Part shown: positions 1 to 7,586 of the stretch, piece by piece
Layout: every line of letters starts with the position of its first letter
How positions within the stretch are numbered: the stretch's first letter is position 1
Assembly: GCF_001426525.1 (NCBI RefSeq)
Contig: NZ_LMEW01000012.1
Location: 270,332 to 334,331, forward strand
DNA length: 64,000 nt
Origin: Massilia sp. Root133
Lineage (GTDB): Bacteria > Pseudomonadota > Gammaproteobacteria > Burkholderiales > Burkholderiaceae_D
Reading direction: 5' to 3'
Translations under genes and position numbers: made by a program
Notes under the pieces: model-generated
What the model was told of the DNA's origin: nothing
Seen by the model: the letters and a program-made list of their open reading frames with translations, nothing else
Database searches by the model: none

Positions 1-270
1 CGGGTAGGCGGTTGGCGGCTGGCTCGCCAGCGGCGCCGCAGGCACCGTGGCCGGGGCCACATAGCCCGGCTGGCCCGGCTGCTGCAGGCCGGCCGACAGG
101 GCCGCGCGGTCGGCGTCGCTCAACTGGCCGCGGTTGTGGCCGGTCGACGACGGCAGCCAGCCCATGATGGCCGCCGTGCCGATGGCGCAGAACAGGATGA
201 CCGCGATTGCGGCGGCGATCAGCAGCGGGTGTTGCTTTGCCCGGGCGGGCGGGGTGGGGTGCGTGTCCAT
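1..270 (-). CDS. Glycine-zipper/SlyB-like membrane protein, 3' part cut by window edge
   Basis: The first 90 codons of a minus-strand gene whose end lies left of the window. ATG at 270 follows AAAGGAAAG on the minus strand, a good ribosome site. The product has a short polar N-terminus, one hydrophobic segment (about residues 16-36, LLIAAAIAVILFCAIGTAAI) and then a Pro/Gln/Ala-rich linker. This layout matches the N-terminus of betaproteobacterial SlyB-like proteins, whose glycine-zipper 2TM domain would come next, but that domain is not visible here, so the family call is an inference. It is divergent from the Crp-like gene and probably shares its 225-bp control region. Confidence 0.55.
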   Translation of the reverse strand, partial: MDTHPTPPARAKQHPLLIAAAIAVILFCAIGTAAIMGWLPSSTGHNRGQLSDADRAALSAGLQQPGQPGYVAPATVPAAPLASQPPTAYP

Positions 271-403
271 GGCTTTCCTTTCCGGTGTCGGTGGGGACGA
301 GGGCGTGGCGCGAGCCTCGAGTCCGGTACGTTTCCATTGTCCCTTGCAACAACACACCGTTCCGTGCGTCACCGTACATACTTGCCCTGGCGCGGCCGGT
401 ACG

Positions 404-446
404 CTGACTGTAAGTTGTCAGTAAATGTTTCCGGGCAGTGTAAATA
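404..446 (+). promoter_or_regulatory. Candidate promoter with inverted repeat upstream of the Crp-like gene
   Basis: CTGAC (404-408) and GTCAG (417-421) form an inverted repeat with an 8-bp spacer. It overlaps a TTGTCA -35-like hexamer at 415-420. An 18-bp spacer leads to TGTAAA (439-444), with TAAATA at 441-446 as an alternative -10. An operator on the -35 would suit autoregulation by the downstream Crp-family protein, but this is inference from position only. Confidence 0.3.
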
Positions 447-495
447 GCCAATCTCCCAAACGTGTGAACCGATGAAGTCCAACCGCGAGGGTCCG

Positions 496-1227
496 ATGAA
501 TTCAGCCGCTCCACCTGTGCTTGCCGAGCACAACGCCAACCTGCTGCTGGCCGCGCTCCCGCCGCAGGAGATGGCACGGATGCTGCCGGCACTCGAGCAG
601 GTCAAGGTGGACGTCGGGGCCGTGTTGTGCGAGCCGGGCGACATCATCCGTCACATCTATTTTCCGCACGATTGCCTGATCTCGCTGATGGCCGTGGCCG
701 AAGGCCGCATGACGCTCGAGGTGGGCCTCGTGGGCCGCGAGGGCATGCTGGGCGCCACCGTCGCGCTCGGCCACGATACGACGCAGGTGCGCGCCGTCGT
801 GCAGCGTGCCGGCAGCGCCAGCCGCATCGACGCCGGCCGCCTGCGCATCGAATTTGCCCGCAACCCGGCCCTGCAGCGCGTGCTGTACCGCTACACGGAT
901 GCGCTGCTGGCCCAGGCCATCCAGATCGCGGTGTGCAGCCGCTACCACGTGCTGGAGGCGCGTCTCGCACGCTCGCTGCTCGTCACGCGCGATCGCCTGC
1001 AGTCCGATAAATTCCACCTGACTCACGAATTCCTCGCCCATGCGCTGGGCGTGCGCCGTGTCGGCGTCACCAAGGCCGCCAGCGCGTTGCAGCAGCAGGG
1101 ACTCATCAACTACAGCCGGGGCAATATCGAGATCCTCGATCCGGAACGTCTCGCCGCCGCTGCCTGCACCTGCTACGAGATCGTGCGCGAAGCGGGTGCC
1201 GGTGTCGGTGCTCCGGTGCTGGTCTGA
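496..1227 (+). CDS. Crp/Fnr-family transcriptional regulator
   Basis: 243 aa if started at ATG 496, which has GAGGG at 487-491; an in-frame ATG at 472 has no visible ribosome site. The N-terminal half is a cyclic-nucleotide-binding-like beta roll (CEPGDIIRHIYFPHDCLISL, then VGREGMLG). The C-terminal third is a Crp-type winged helix (THEFLAHALGVRRVGVTKAA) that would bind DNA. No cysteine cluster of the Fnr iron-sulfur type is visible, and the cAMP-contacting residues are not clearly kept, so the effector is unknown. Members of this atypical group occur in many copies in soil beta- and alphaproteobacteria. It sits alone, divergent from a glycine-zipper gene, and ends at a strong terminator. Confidence 0.85.
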   Translation: MNSAAPPVLAEHNANLLLAALPPQEMARMLPALEQVKVDVGAVLCEPGDIIRHIYFPHDCLISLMAVAEGRMTLEVGLVGREGMLGATVALGHDTTQVRAVVQRAGSASRIDAGRLRIEFARNPALQRVLYRYTDALLAQAIQIAVCSRYHVLEARLARSLLVTRDRLQSDKFHLTHEFLAHALGVRRVGVTKAASALQQQGLINYSRGNIEILDPERLAAAACTCYEIVREAGAGVGAPVLV

Positions 1228-1246
1228 CCGTCGTCGATTCAAAAAG

Positions 1247-1274
1247 AAAATGCCCCGGCAAGCGGGGCATTTTC
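1247..1274. terminator. Bidirectional rho-independent terminator
   Basis: AAAATGCCCCG (1247-1257) pairs perfectly with CGGGGCATTTT (1263-1273) around a GCAAG loop. The A-rich left side and T-rich right side let it stop both the Crp-like gene (+) and the convergent glycine-zipper gene (-). Confidence 0.85.
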
Positions 1275-1292
1275 TGCCTGGTGCAGACGCGA

Positions 1293-1514
1293 TCAGTGCG
1301 TGGTCTTCACCTGGTTGCCGATCACGCCGCCGACAGCTGCGCCACCGACGGTACCGACTGCGCTGCCGCCCGTCAGTGCGCCGCCGACCACGGCGCCGGC
1401 GCCGGCGCCGATGGCAGTGTTACGGTCCTGCTTCGACATGCCGGCGCAGCCGGTCAGGCCCAGGGCCACGGTTGCCAGCGTTGCGGTCGCGATGATGTGC
1501 TTGATGGTCTTCAT
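1293..1514 (-). CDS. Small glycine-zipper lipoprotein (OsmB-like)
   Basis: 73 aa. ATG 1514 follows AAGGAGAT. The N-terminus is a lipoprotein signal with lipobox LTGC (Cys about residue 23), so the mature protein should be lipid-anchored in the envelope. The rest is a glycine zipper: IGAGAGAVVGGALTGG followed by VGGAAVGGVIG, a pattern that forms packed membrane helices. Size and layout resemble OsmB, an osmotically induced lipoprotein of E. coli. The exact role is unknown. It is followed on the same strand by the shared terminator and preceded by a BON-domain lipoprotein gene, with which it may be co-transcribed. Confidence 0.75.
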   Translation of the reverse strand: MKTIKHIIATATLATVALGLTGCAGMSKQDRNTAIGAGAGAVVGGALTGGSAVGTVGGAAVGGVIGNQVKTTH

Positions 1515-1542
1515 GTTGATCTCCTTAAGGTGGGTTGCATAC

Positions 1543-1875
1543 TCACTTCAGGCGCAGCTCATTCCTGACCGATCTGACGCCCCTCACGGTGCGCGCGGCC
1601 GCGGCGGCCGCCGCCACGTCGTCCGCGGAGCTCACGAATCCGCTCAGCTTGACGACCCCCAGGTCCGTGTCGACGTCGATCTGGTTTGCCTTCAGGCTGG
1701 CATCGCCGAGGAGGGCGGCCTTCACGCCGGCCGTAATGCCGGCGTCATCGGTTTGCCCTACGACAGCCTTCGGGCTGTTCGTCGCGCATCCCGTGATCCC
1801 GTACAGGGCCAGAGCCGCCAGCAGTGCCGATGTCGATAGTGCTGCCGGGGTCCTGCCTGTACTGAATCGTTTCAT
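1543..1875 (-). CDS. BON-domain lipoprotein
   Basis: 110 aa from ATG 1875, which has GAGGAA about 11 nt upstream on the minus strand; a longer in-frame reading to 1950 would put polar residues before the signal peptide and is less likely. The N-terminus is a lipoprotein signal with ITGC. A single BON domain (about residues 45-110) follows, with the typical start DDAGITAGVKAALLGD and the core VVKLSGFVSSADD. BON domains bind phospholipid or other envelope components, as in OsmY and DolP. It resembles the BON lipoprotein at 8957 and lies 28 bp upstream of the OsmB-like gene, suggesting a small envelope-stress operon. Confidence 0.8.
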   Translation of the reverse strand: MKRFSTGRTPAALSTSALLAALALYGITGCATNSPKAVVGQTDDAGITAGVKAALLGDASLKANQIDVDTDLGVVKLSGFVSSADDVAAAAAAARTVRGVRSVRNELRLK

Positions 1876-2000
1876 GCCTTCTGCGCTTCCTCGCGATGCC
1901 GGCCTGCTGTTCGGGAACGGCGCCGGCCTTACCATGACTCCAGCATACATGTCGTTCGCATAGCGGTCTGTACGACAAATAACACTGTGTCATGCCGAAC

Positions 2001-4061
2001 TCAACGCTTGGCGCTTTTTCCGGGTGGCGGCGCAACAGGCTTCGCACCTGCCCGGGCCAGCAGCGCGTTGCACGGGCTGTCCTTGCCCGGCCCCGTGTTG
2101 ATCAACGGGAGCAGGGCGGCGGCCGGCGCCGCGACGATGGCCAGCGCGGCCGCAGCGCCGCCTTTCAGCGCCAACACTTTCTTGTCGAGCGACAGGTCCG
2201 GATTCTTGAACGTGCCGCGTACGTAGAACGGCGTGCGCAACGTGAACAGGCGCAGGCCCTTGGTCTCCGGCTTGATGCGCAGGTCCATCTGCTCGGTCGA
2301 CATGTTCACCCAGCCATTGATGTCGACGATGGCTTCCTCCGTGTCGAGCACGAAGGTGCGGGTCTGCGCCACGCCATCCTTCACGCCGAGGTCGGCGGCG
2401 AGGCAGTTCAGCTTGACTTCCTTGTCGCCGAACAGTTTCGTGATGATGATGTTGCCGACGTTCAGGCCGGCCTCCTCGAGCAGCAGCTTGCTGACGACGC
2501 CCTGGCTGACGAGACCCTTCACTTCGCCGTTCGCATCGGCCAGCATCGCACCCACGGAATCGCCCGTCGCGGTGAGCTTCGCTTCGCCATAGATCGAGCC
2601 CACGGTTGCCTGCATCTTTTCGATTTGCGGGAACAATTCCTTGATATGGATGTCGCGCGCCTTGATATCGGCCGTCGCCTTGATCGGGCTGCTGGCGTTG
2701 CTGCCATCGAGCTTGATGTTCGAGTTGACGTTGCCGCCGGCCATCACGAAATTCAACGGCTCCAGTGTCAGCACGCCATTGTTCATCACGACATGGCTTT
2801 GCAGCTTGCTGATGGGCAGGTCCTTGTCCTTGACGATGCGGTCGGCCGTGAAGCGCACGTCGGCGTCCAGCACCTTCCAGCGCTCCGTATGGAATTTCTC
2901 GACGGGCAGGGCCTTGTTCTCCGGCTGCACGGCCTCGACGCCCCGCGCGCGCTTGCTCGCGTTGGAATCGGCGCCGATCAGCGGACCGAGGTCGGCAAAG
3001 CGCAGCTGGTGCGACACGACGTTGCCGGTGAGCTTGTTGCGCGGCTTGCCCGTCGCGAATTCGAGGCGGCCCGCGATGTCGGACTGGCCCACCTTGCCCT
3101 TGAACTTGTCGTACACCCAGCGGCTCTTGTTCTCGCCCAGTTCGCCCGTCAGGTGGCCGTCGGTCGAGAACGCGGGCGTCTCGGGCAGCAGCACGCCCGT
3201 GAACGGATACAGCCGCGCCATCGACGGCGCCGCCAGCGTCAGCTTCACATCGATGCCCGCGAGATGGGCGGGGCGGGTGACCGTCCCTTCGACGGCGACG
3301 CGCGTATTGGCCGAGTGCACGTCGGCCTGGACGGGGAACGGCTCGTCCTGGTCGCGCAGCGACAGCACGGAACCCGTCTTGCCGCCGCCGCCCACGGGCG
3401 CGCCGTTGTACTCGCCGCGCAGCTTGAAGGCGATGCCATAGGTCGGGTCGTTCGCGATCGTGTCGATGTCGGCCGTGACGTCGGCCTTGGTCACGGCGTC
3501 GATCACGTGCACCGTGCCCTTGTTCAGCACGACTCGTTCGAGGTCGAGCGTCCACTTCGATTTCTTTTCCTCGCGCTTGTAGACCCAGTTGTAGTGCGTG
3601 GCGTCGATGCGCAGCAGCTCGGCCTGCGGGCCGTCGAAGCGCAGCACGGGCACGTGGATGCGGTGGCCCAGCAGCGCGAACGGATCGAGCGAGAACGAGA
3701 ACTGGCGCACGCTGGCCATGTCGCGCTGGGGCAGGCCTTCCGGGTTGCCCACGTGGACGTCGTCCGCGTACAAATGCGGCCACGGGATGTAGTCGCGCCA
3801 CGTGCGCTGCGCTTTCGGTATGCTTTTCGACGGCTGCTCCCAATGTACGGCGAGATTGCCGCGGATGGCGAACGGACGGTCGATCGCGTCGCTGACCTTG
3901 TCGTTGAGCCAGGGTTTGGCGCGGTTCCAGTCGAACGTGAGGACGATGATGATGGCGATGACGGGAATCGCCACCAGAACGCCGACGATGCCGAGCGTGA
4001 TCTTCACCGGACGCGACATGCGCGCGCCCCGCCTGGGCTGTTGGGTGGGCTGGGTTGTCAT
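2001..4061 (-). CDS. AsmA-family protein
   Basis: 686 aa. ATG 4061 has AAGGAAGG upstream. One N-terminal transmembrane helix (about residues 19-43, ITLGIVGVLVAIPVIAIIIV) is followed by a large periplasmic region with AsmA features: DWNRAKPWLNDKVSDAI right after the helix, repeated LDLERVV-like strands and a C-terminal AsmA domain (INGWVNMSTEQMDLRIKPE). AsmA-like proteins are bridge-type proteins thought to help phospholipid transport or outer-membrane assembly. The length is near the usual 600-700 aa for the short AsmA group. It is a single gene, divergent from the DUF4398 gene at 4247. Confidence 0.85.
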   Translation of the reverse strand: MTTQPTQQPRRGARMSRPVKITLGIVGVLVAIPVIAIIIVLTFDWNRAKPWLNDKVSDAIDRPFAIRGNLAVHWEQPSKSIPKAQRTWRDYIPWPHLYADDVHVGNPEGLPQRDMASVRQFSFSLDPFALLGHRIHVPVLRFDGPQAELLRIDATHYNWVYKREEKKSKWTLDLERVVLNKGTVHVIDAVTKADVTADIDTIANDPTYGIAFKLRGEYNGAPVGGGGKTGSVLSLRDQDEPFPVQADVHSANTRVAVEGTVTRPAHLAGIDVKLTLAAPSMARLYPFTGVLLPETPAFSTDGHLTGELGENKSRWVYDKFKGKVGQSDIAGRLEFATGKPRNKLTGNVVSHQLRFADLGPLIGADSNASKRARGVEAVQPENKALPVEKFHTERWKVLDADVRFTADRIVKDKDLPISKLQSHVVMNNGVLTLEPLNFVMAGGNVNSNIKLDGSNASSPIKATADIKARDIHIKELFPQIEKMQATVGSIYGEAKLTATGDSVGAMLADANGEVKGLVSQGVVSKLLLEEAGLNVGNIIITKLFGDKEVKLNCLAADLGVKDGVAQTRTFVLDTEEAIVDINGWVNMSTEQMDLRIKPETKGLRLFTLRTPFYVRGTFKNPDLSLDKKVLALKGGAAAALAIVAAPAAALLPLINTGPGKDSPCNALLARAGAKPVAPPPGKSAKR

Positions 4062-4246
4062 GGCCTTCCTTCTGGTGGGATGGGTTGATCGCAGATTAAC
4101 GTAAAGGTCTTTGTGTCAATGTGCGGTGCCGCACCGTAGCCCGGCCGCAGGCGGCCCGAGGGCGTGTCTATGTGCGCCAGCGAACCGATCTCGTCCAGCG
4201 CGAGGGTTATAACGTTACCAACACAATCACAATCAGGAGTCGCAAG

Positions 4247-4642
4247 ATGGATACGAAATCGAAGAACCTGCTGATGCGGGTCGGCGCAGCCGCCGTGGTG
4301 CTTTCGCTGGCTGCCTGTGCCAGCCCGGAAAAGACCCCGGCCACGGCTGCCGTCGCGGTTTCGCACAACGCCGTCGAAAACGCCGTGTCGGCGGGCGCGC
4401 CCGAGCTGGCGCCGACGGAGATCTCGGCTGCGCGCGACAAGATGATGCGCGCCAACCAGGCCCTCGCCGCCAAGGATTACAAGACGGCGCGCGAACTCGC
4501 GATCCAGGCCCAGGCCGACGCCAAGCTGGCGCAGAGCAAGGCCAACTCGGCCAAGGCCACGGCCGCCGCCGACGCGCTCAACGAGGACCTGCGCGTGCTG
4601 CGCCAGGAAGTCGACCGCGCCAATTCCGACCAGCAGCAGTAA
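4247..4642 (+). CDS. DUF4398 lipoprotein
   Basis: 131 aa. ATG 4247 has AGGAG at 4235-4239. A lipoprotein signal ends in LAAC (Cys about residue 24). The mature part fits DUF4398: LAPTEISAARDKMMRANQAL, then two helices rich in Ala and Lys (YKTARELAIQAQADAKLA). These predict an all-helical periplasmic protein. The domain function is unknown, but it often sits next to an OmpA-domain protein, as here, where the next gene 34 bp downstream carries the same domain fused to OmpA. The pair are probably co-transcribed and may act together between outer membrane and peptidoglycan. Confidence 0.8.
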   Translation: MDTKSKNLLMRVGAAAVVLSLAACASPEKTPATAAVAVSHNAVENAVSAGAPELAPTEISAARDKMMRANQALAAKDYKTARELAIQAQADAKLAQSKANSAKATAAADALNEDLRVLRQEVDRANSDQQQ

Positions 4643-4676
4643 AGCCCAATAACAAGAACCGCAGAAAGGAAGCATC

Positions 4677-5600
4677 ATGACAATGAATTTCCTGAAGGCC
4701 CTCGTCGTTGCCGGCACGATCGCCCTGGCCGGCTGCAGCACCGTCCCGACCACCACGCCGACCCTGGACGAGGCGCGCGCCGACTTCGTCGCGGCGAACA
4801 ACAATCCGCAGGTCGCGACGTACGCGCAAATGGAATTCAAGCAGGCCGGCGAAGCGCTCGACCGCGCCAACCAGGCCGCCGCGCAGCGCGAGAGCCTGGA
4901 CACGATCGACCGCCTGGCCTACATCGCCAAGCAGAAGATCGCCACCGCCCAGGAAGTCGCGAAGACGAAGTCCGCCGAGGCCGAGGTCGCGAATGCGGCC
5001 CGCGAACGCGACCGCGTCCAGCTGGAAGCCCGCACCGCCGAAGCCGACCGCGCCAAGCGCGACGCGGCTGCCGCCCAGGCCCAGGCCGCCGCCGCCCAGG
5101 CGCAGGCCCAGGACGCGCAGGCCCAGGCCGCCGCTGCCCAGCAGCAGGCCGCCCAGCAGGCCGACCGCGCAGCGCGCCTGGAAGCGCTGCTCGTCGAACT
5201 GCATGCGCAGAAGACGGAGCGCGGCATGGTCGTCACGATCGGCGACGTGCTGTTTGCCACCGACCGCGCGGAACTGAACGCAAACGGCATGGCAACCGTG
5301 AAAAAACTGGCCGAGATCATGACGCAGAACCCCGACCGCACGGTCATGGTCGAAGGATTTACCGACAGCACGGGCACCGCGGCCCATAACAAGGACCTGT
5401 CCGAGCGCCGCGCGGCGTCCGTGGCCCAGGCCCTCGTCGGCCTCGGCGTGCCGCGCGAACGCATCGGCATGCGCGGCTATGGCGAGGCATTCCCGGTCGC
5501 GTCGAACGACACGGCCGCGAACCGCCAGCTGAACCGCCGCGTGGAAATCGTGCTGTCGAACGCCGGCGCACCGATCCCGCCTCGAGCGGCGCAGCGCTGA
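4677..5600 (+). CDS. OmpA-family lipoprotein with DUF4398 and coiled coil
   Basis: 307 aa. ATG 4677 has AGAAAGGAAG upstream. The order is a lipoprotein signal (LAGC), a DUF4398-like helical part (about residues 28-90), a long Ala/Gln/Arg coiled coil (about 90-175) and a C-terminal OmpA domain. The OmpA domain shows GDVLFATDRAELN, VEGFTDSTGTAAHN and LNRRVEIVLSN, the peptidoglycan-binding signature. No beta barrel is present, so this is an anchored, Pal/YiaD-like wall tether rather than a porin. It follows the stand-alone DUF4398 gene by 34 bp and precedes a ferritin-like gene by 31 bp, consistent with one operon. Confidence 0.87.
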   Translation: MTMNFLKALVVAGTIALAGCSTVPTTTPTLDEARADFVAANNNPQVATYAQMEFKQAGEALDRANQAAAQRESLDTIDRLAYIAKQKIATAQEVAKTKSAEAEVANAARERDRVQLEARTAEADRAKRDAAAAQAQAAAAQAQAQDAQAQAAAAQQQAAQQADRAARLEALLVELHAQKTERGMVVTIGDVLFATDRAELNANGMATVKKLAEIMTQNPDRTVMVEGFTDSTGTAAHNKDLSERRAASVAQALVGLGVPRERIGMRGYGEAFPVASNDTAANRQLNRRVEIVLSNAGAPIPPRAAQR

Positions 5601-5631
5601 TATTTAAGACCCCACTGAAAGAGGAAGATTC

Positions 5632-6168
5632 ATGGAACAGAACGCATCCAACCTGGCGCACGGCTTCGACATCGCGGAAATCCGCCGCGCGGCCGCGAAT
5701 CTCGAAGACGGCGCCGTCACCGAGGGCTACGCGGCCGACCGCGAAGCCGTCATTGGCATGCTCAACGCCGCACTGGCGACGGAACTGCTGTGCGTGCTGC
5801 GCTACAAGCGCCACTACTACACGGTCAGCGGCCCGAACACGGGCCACATCAAGGCCGAGTTCCTCGAGCATGCGCAGCAGGAGCAGGACCACGCCGACCG
5901 CATCGCCGAGCGCATCGTCCAGCTGAACGGTTCGCCGAACTTCAACCCGGCCACGCTGACCCAGCGCAGCCATGCCGAGTACGACGATTCGGAAGACGTG
6001 CAAGCCATGATCCGCGCCGACCTGATCGCCGAGCGCGTGGCGATCGAATCCTACCGCCAGATGATCCAGGCCATCGGCGACAAGGATCCGACCACCGCGA
6101 TCATGCTGACCGAGATCCTGGCCACCGAGGAAGAGCACGCCGACGACATGCGTGACCTGCTGGCCTGA
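5632..6168 (+). CDS. Ferritin-like (bacterioferritin-type) protein
   Basis: 178 aa. ATG 5632 follows GAGGAAG. It forms a four-helix ferritin-like fold with di-iron ligand signatures: ATELLCVLRYKRHYY (helix A), EHAQQEQDHADRIAERI (helix B), ERVAIESYRQM (helix C) and ATEEEHADDM (helix D). The E...EXXH pairs are intact, so iron binding or ferroxidase activity is likely. The closest known groups are bacterioferritin-like and DPS-like proteins of stress regulons. No heme-binding methionine can be assigned with confidence. It lies inside the envelope-stress operon between the OmpA lipoprotein and the YqjD-like gene. Confidence 0.83.
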   Translation: MEQNASNLAHGFDIAEIRRAAANLEDGAVTEGYAADREAVIGMLNAALATELLCVLRYKRHYYTVSGPNTGHIKAEFLEHAQQEQDHADRIAERIVQLNGSPNFNPATLTQRSHAEYDDSEDVQAMIRADLIAERVAIESYRQMIQAIGDKDPTTAIMLTEILATEEEHADDMRDLLA

Positions 6169-6205
6169 ACCTTTACCCACCACTACCAACAACAAGGAGT
6201 ACACC

Positions 6206-6544
6206 ATGTTAGAGTCCATCCGCGCCAACGCCAACGCCACCCAACTCAACGGCGCAGCGAACAATGCTTCCGGCGACGTGAAAGCGCTCGTCAAGGACGC
6301 CCAATCGCTGCTGAGCGCCGCCGCTTCCCTCACCGGCAACAAGGCCGATGAGCTCCGCGAGCGCGGCATGGAACTGCTCGACCAGGCGCTGGGCAAGGCC
6401 GGCAAGTACCAGGATCAAGCCCTCGTCAAGAGCAAGGAACTGGCGCGCGCAACCGATGTCTACGTGAAGGACAACCCATGGCGCACCGTGGCCGTGGCGG
6501 CCGGCGTCGGCCTGCTGCTGGGTGTCATTCTGGGCCGCAAATAA
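6206..6544 (+). CDS. YqjD/ElaB-like DUF883 protein
   Basis: 112 aa. ATG 6206 has AAGGAG at 6194-6199. The N-terminal two-thirds is a charged amphipathic helix region. The C-terminus is PWRTVAVAAGVGLLLGVILG followed by RK, the DUF883 tail that inserts in the inner membrane. In E. coli YqjD and ElaB are RpoS-controlled proteins that bind stalled ribosomes to the membrane; whether this member does so is unknown. It heads a yqjD-yqjE-yqjK-like trio with the next two genes (18 and 15 bp gaps), the same order as in enterobacteria. Confidence 0.85.
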   Translation: MLESIRANANATQLNGAANNASGDVKALVKDAQSLLSAAASLTGNKADELRERGMELLDQALGKAGKYQDQALVKSKELARATDVYVKDNPWRTVAVAAGVGLLLGVILGRK

Positions 6545-6562
6545 TTCGGGTCGGGGGCAGCC

Positions 6563-6949
6563 ATGGATAACAATGAAACCGTCGTGCATAGCCCCGGCCT
6601 CATGGGTGGTATCACGGGCCTGGCCAAGAACCTGTTCGGGCTCGTGGTGTCGCGCGTGGAACTTGCCGCGCTTGAGCTGTCTGAAGTGCGCAATCACGTG
6701 ATCGAACTCGTGGTTATCTTCGCGATGGCCGCCCTCGCCACGTGGTTCGCGCTGGCCTACGGCACCGCGACGATCGTGGCGCTGGCCTGGGAAGAAATGG
6801 GCTGGAAGATCCTGCTCGTCATGTTCGTCGTGTTCGCCGTGATCACCCTGATCCTCGTGATGAAGGGACTCTCGCTGCTCAAGCAGGGCAAGCTGGCGTT
6901 CCCCGAGACCATGAAGGAATTGCGCAACGACCGCGACATGCTGTTGTAA
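6563..6949 (+). CDS. YqjE-like phage-holin-family membrane protein
   Basis: 128 aa from ATG 6563, with GGGGGCAG upstream. The N-terminus GGITGLAKNLFGLVVSRVEL is the YqjE/holin superfamily III signature. Two transmembrane helices follow (about residues 47-70 and 78-102) separated by a short EEMGW loop, then a charged C-terminal tail. It should be a small inner-membrane protein. In the known family it is encoded between YqjD-like and YqjK-like genes, as here. The molecular role is unknown; despite the family name nothing suggests a phage origin. Confidence 0.82.
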   Translation: MDNNETVVHSPGLMGGITGLAKNLFGLVVSRVELAALELSEVRNHVIELVVIFAMAALATWFALAYGTATIVALAWEEMGWKILLVMFVVFAVITLILVMKGLSLLKQGKLAFPETMKELRNDRDMLL

Positions 6950-6964
6950 CCGGAGGAACGAGCT

Positions 6965-7330
6965 ATGGAAAAAACGATCGGCCATCACACGCATGGCTCC
7001 CTTGAAGAGCGCAAGCGGGCGTTGTTGCGCGACGGCGAGTTTTACCGCAGCGGCGTCGCCCACGCGCGTGCCCAGATCAAGCACGAGGCGCGCCCCGAAG
7101 TGATCTTTCATTCGGTGCTCGACCACGCGACCTGGGTGCTGCGCACCCGCGCCGATGCACTGCTCAAGCCGACCGGCACGAGCATCTCGGTCCTGGCCCC
7201 GTATGCGCTGACCGCGCTGGGTTTCATTCGCAAGCGCAATCTCGGCAAGCCGGCACTGGGCGTGGCCGCCATCCTGGGCGCGCTCGGTTGGTACTTGCAG
7301 CGCAAACGCGCGCAGCAAGTGGCATACTAA
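6965..7330 (+). CDS. Conserved membrane-associated protein at the YqjK position
   Basis: 121 aa. ATG 6965 follows CGGAGG. It begins with charged residues (LEERKRALLRDGEFYRSGV) resembling YqjK and then has a weak hydrophobic region near residues 60-75 and a second one near 95-112 (LGVAAILGALGWYLQRKR). It is the last gene of the DUF4398-OmpA-ferritin-YqjD-YqjE run and is followed by a good terminator. The YqjK label rests mainly on position and is inference; the sequence alone would be called hypothetical. Confidence 0.6.
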   Translation: MEKTIGHHTHGSLEERKRALLRDGEFYRSGVAHARAQIKHEARPEVIFHSVLDHATWVLRTRADALLKPTGTSISVLAPYALTALGFIRKRNLGKPALGVAAILGALGWYLQRKRAQQVAY

Positions 7331-7389
7331 GGACAACGCGGCGCGATTCGCCACCGGATCGCGCTTTCACGAATATGGTGGGGCTTGAG

Positions 7390-7424
7390 CGGCGTCGCAA
7401 TCTTCGATTGGACGCCGTCTTTTT
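7390..7424 (+). terminator. Rho-independent terminator after the YqjDEK-like operon
   Basis: CGGCGTC (7390-7396) pairs with GACGCCG (7411-7417). CAATC/GATTG extends the stem inside around a TTC loop. A T-rich run, TCTTTTT, follows at once. Confidence 0.85.
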
Positions 7425-7463
7425 ATGGCCCGTTACACCGTGCACAAAGCTCGGTAGGGCGGG

Positions 7464-7515
7464 CTCACCGAGTCCACGCGTAACGCCAACTCACCGAGCC
7501 CACGCGTAACGCCAA
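7464..7515. repeat. Two tandem copies of a 26-bp unit
   Basis: The unit starts CTCACCGAGTCCACGCGTAA and ends CGCCAA. Copy 1 is 7464-7489 and copy 2 is 7490-7515, with a single T/C difference. It lies in the gap between two convergent genes and matches no gene. The core CCCACGCGTAAC resembles short intergenic repeats of related genomes, which is from memory and untested. Confidence 0.7.
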
Positions 7516-7545
7516 CATATCGCGACGCCCGCTTTCCCATTAAAA

Positions 7546-7564
7546 AAGCCGGCAGAGCCGGCTT
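7546..7564 (-). terminator. Rho-independent terminator for the glycine-zipper gene
   Basis: AAGCCGGC (7546-7553) and GCCGGCTT (7557-7564) form a hairpin with an AGA loop. On the minus strand it is followed by a run of T. It lies 22 bp after the stop of the 7587-8063 gene. Confidence 0.82.
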
Positions 7565-7586
7565 CAAAGTGCACGCGGCGCGCCGC

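Noticed and set aside
6563..6949. Holin-family label as evidence of a prophage
   Set aside because: YqjE-like proteins belong to this superfamily in non-phage genomes, and the gene sits in a yqjD-yqjE-yqjK-like run with no phage genes around it.
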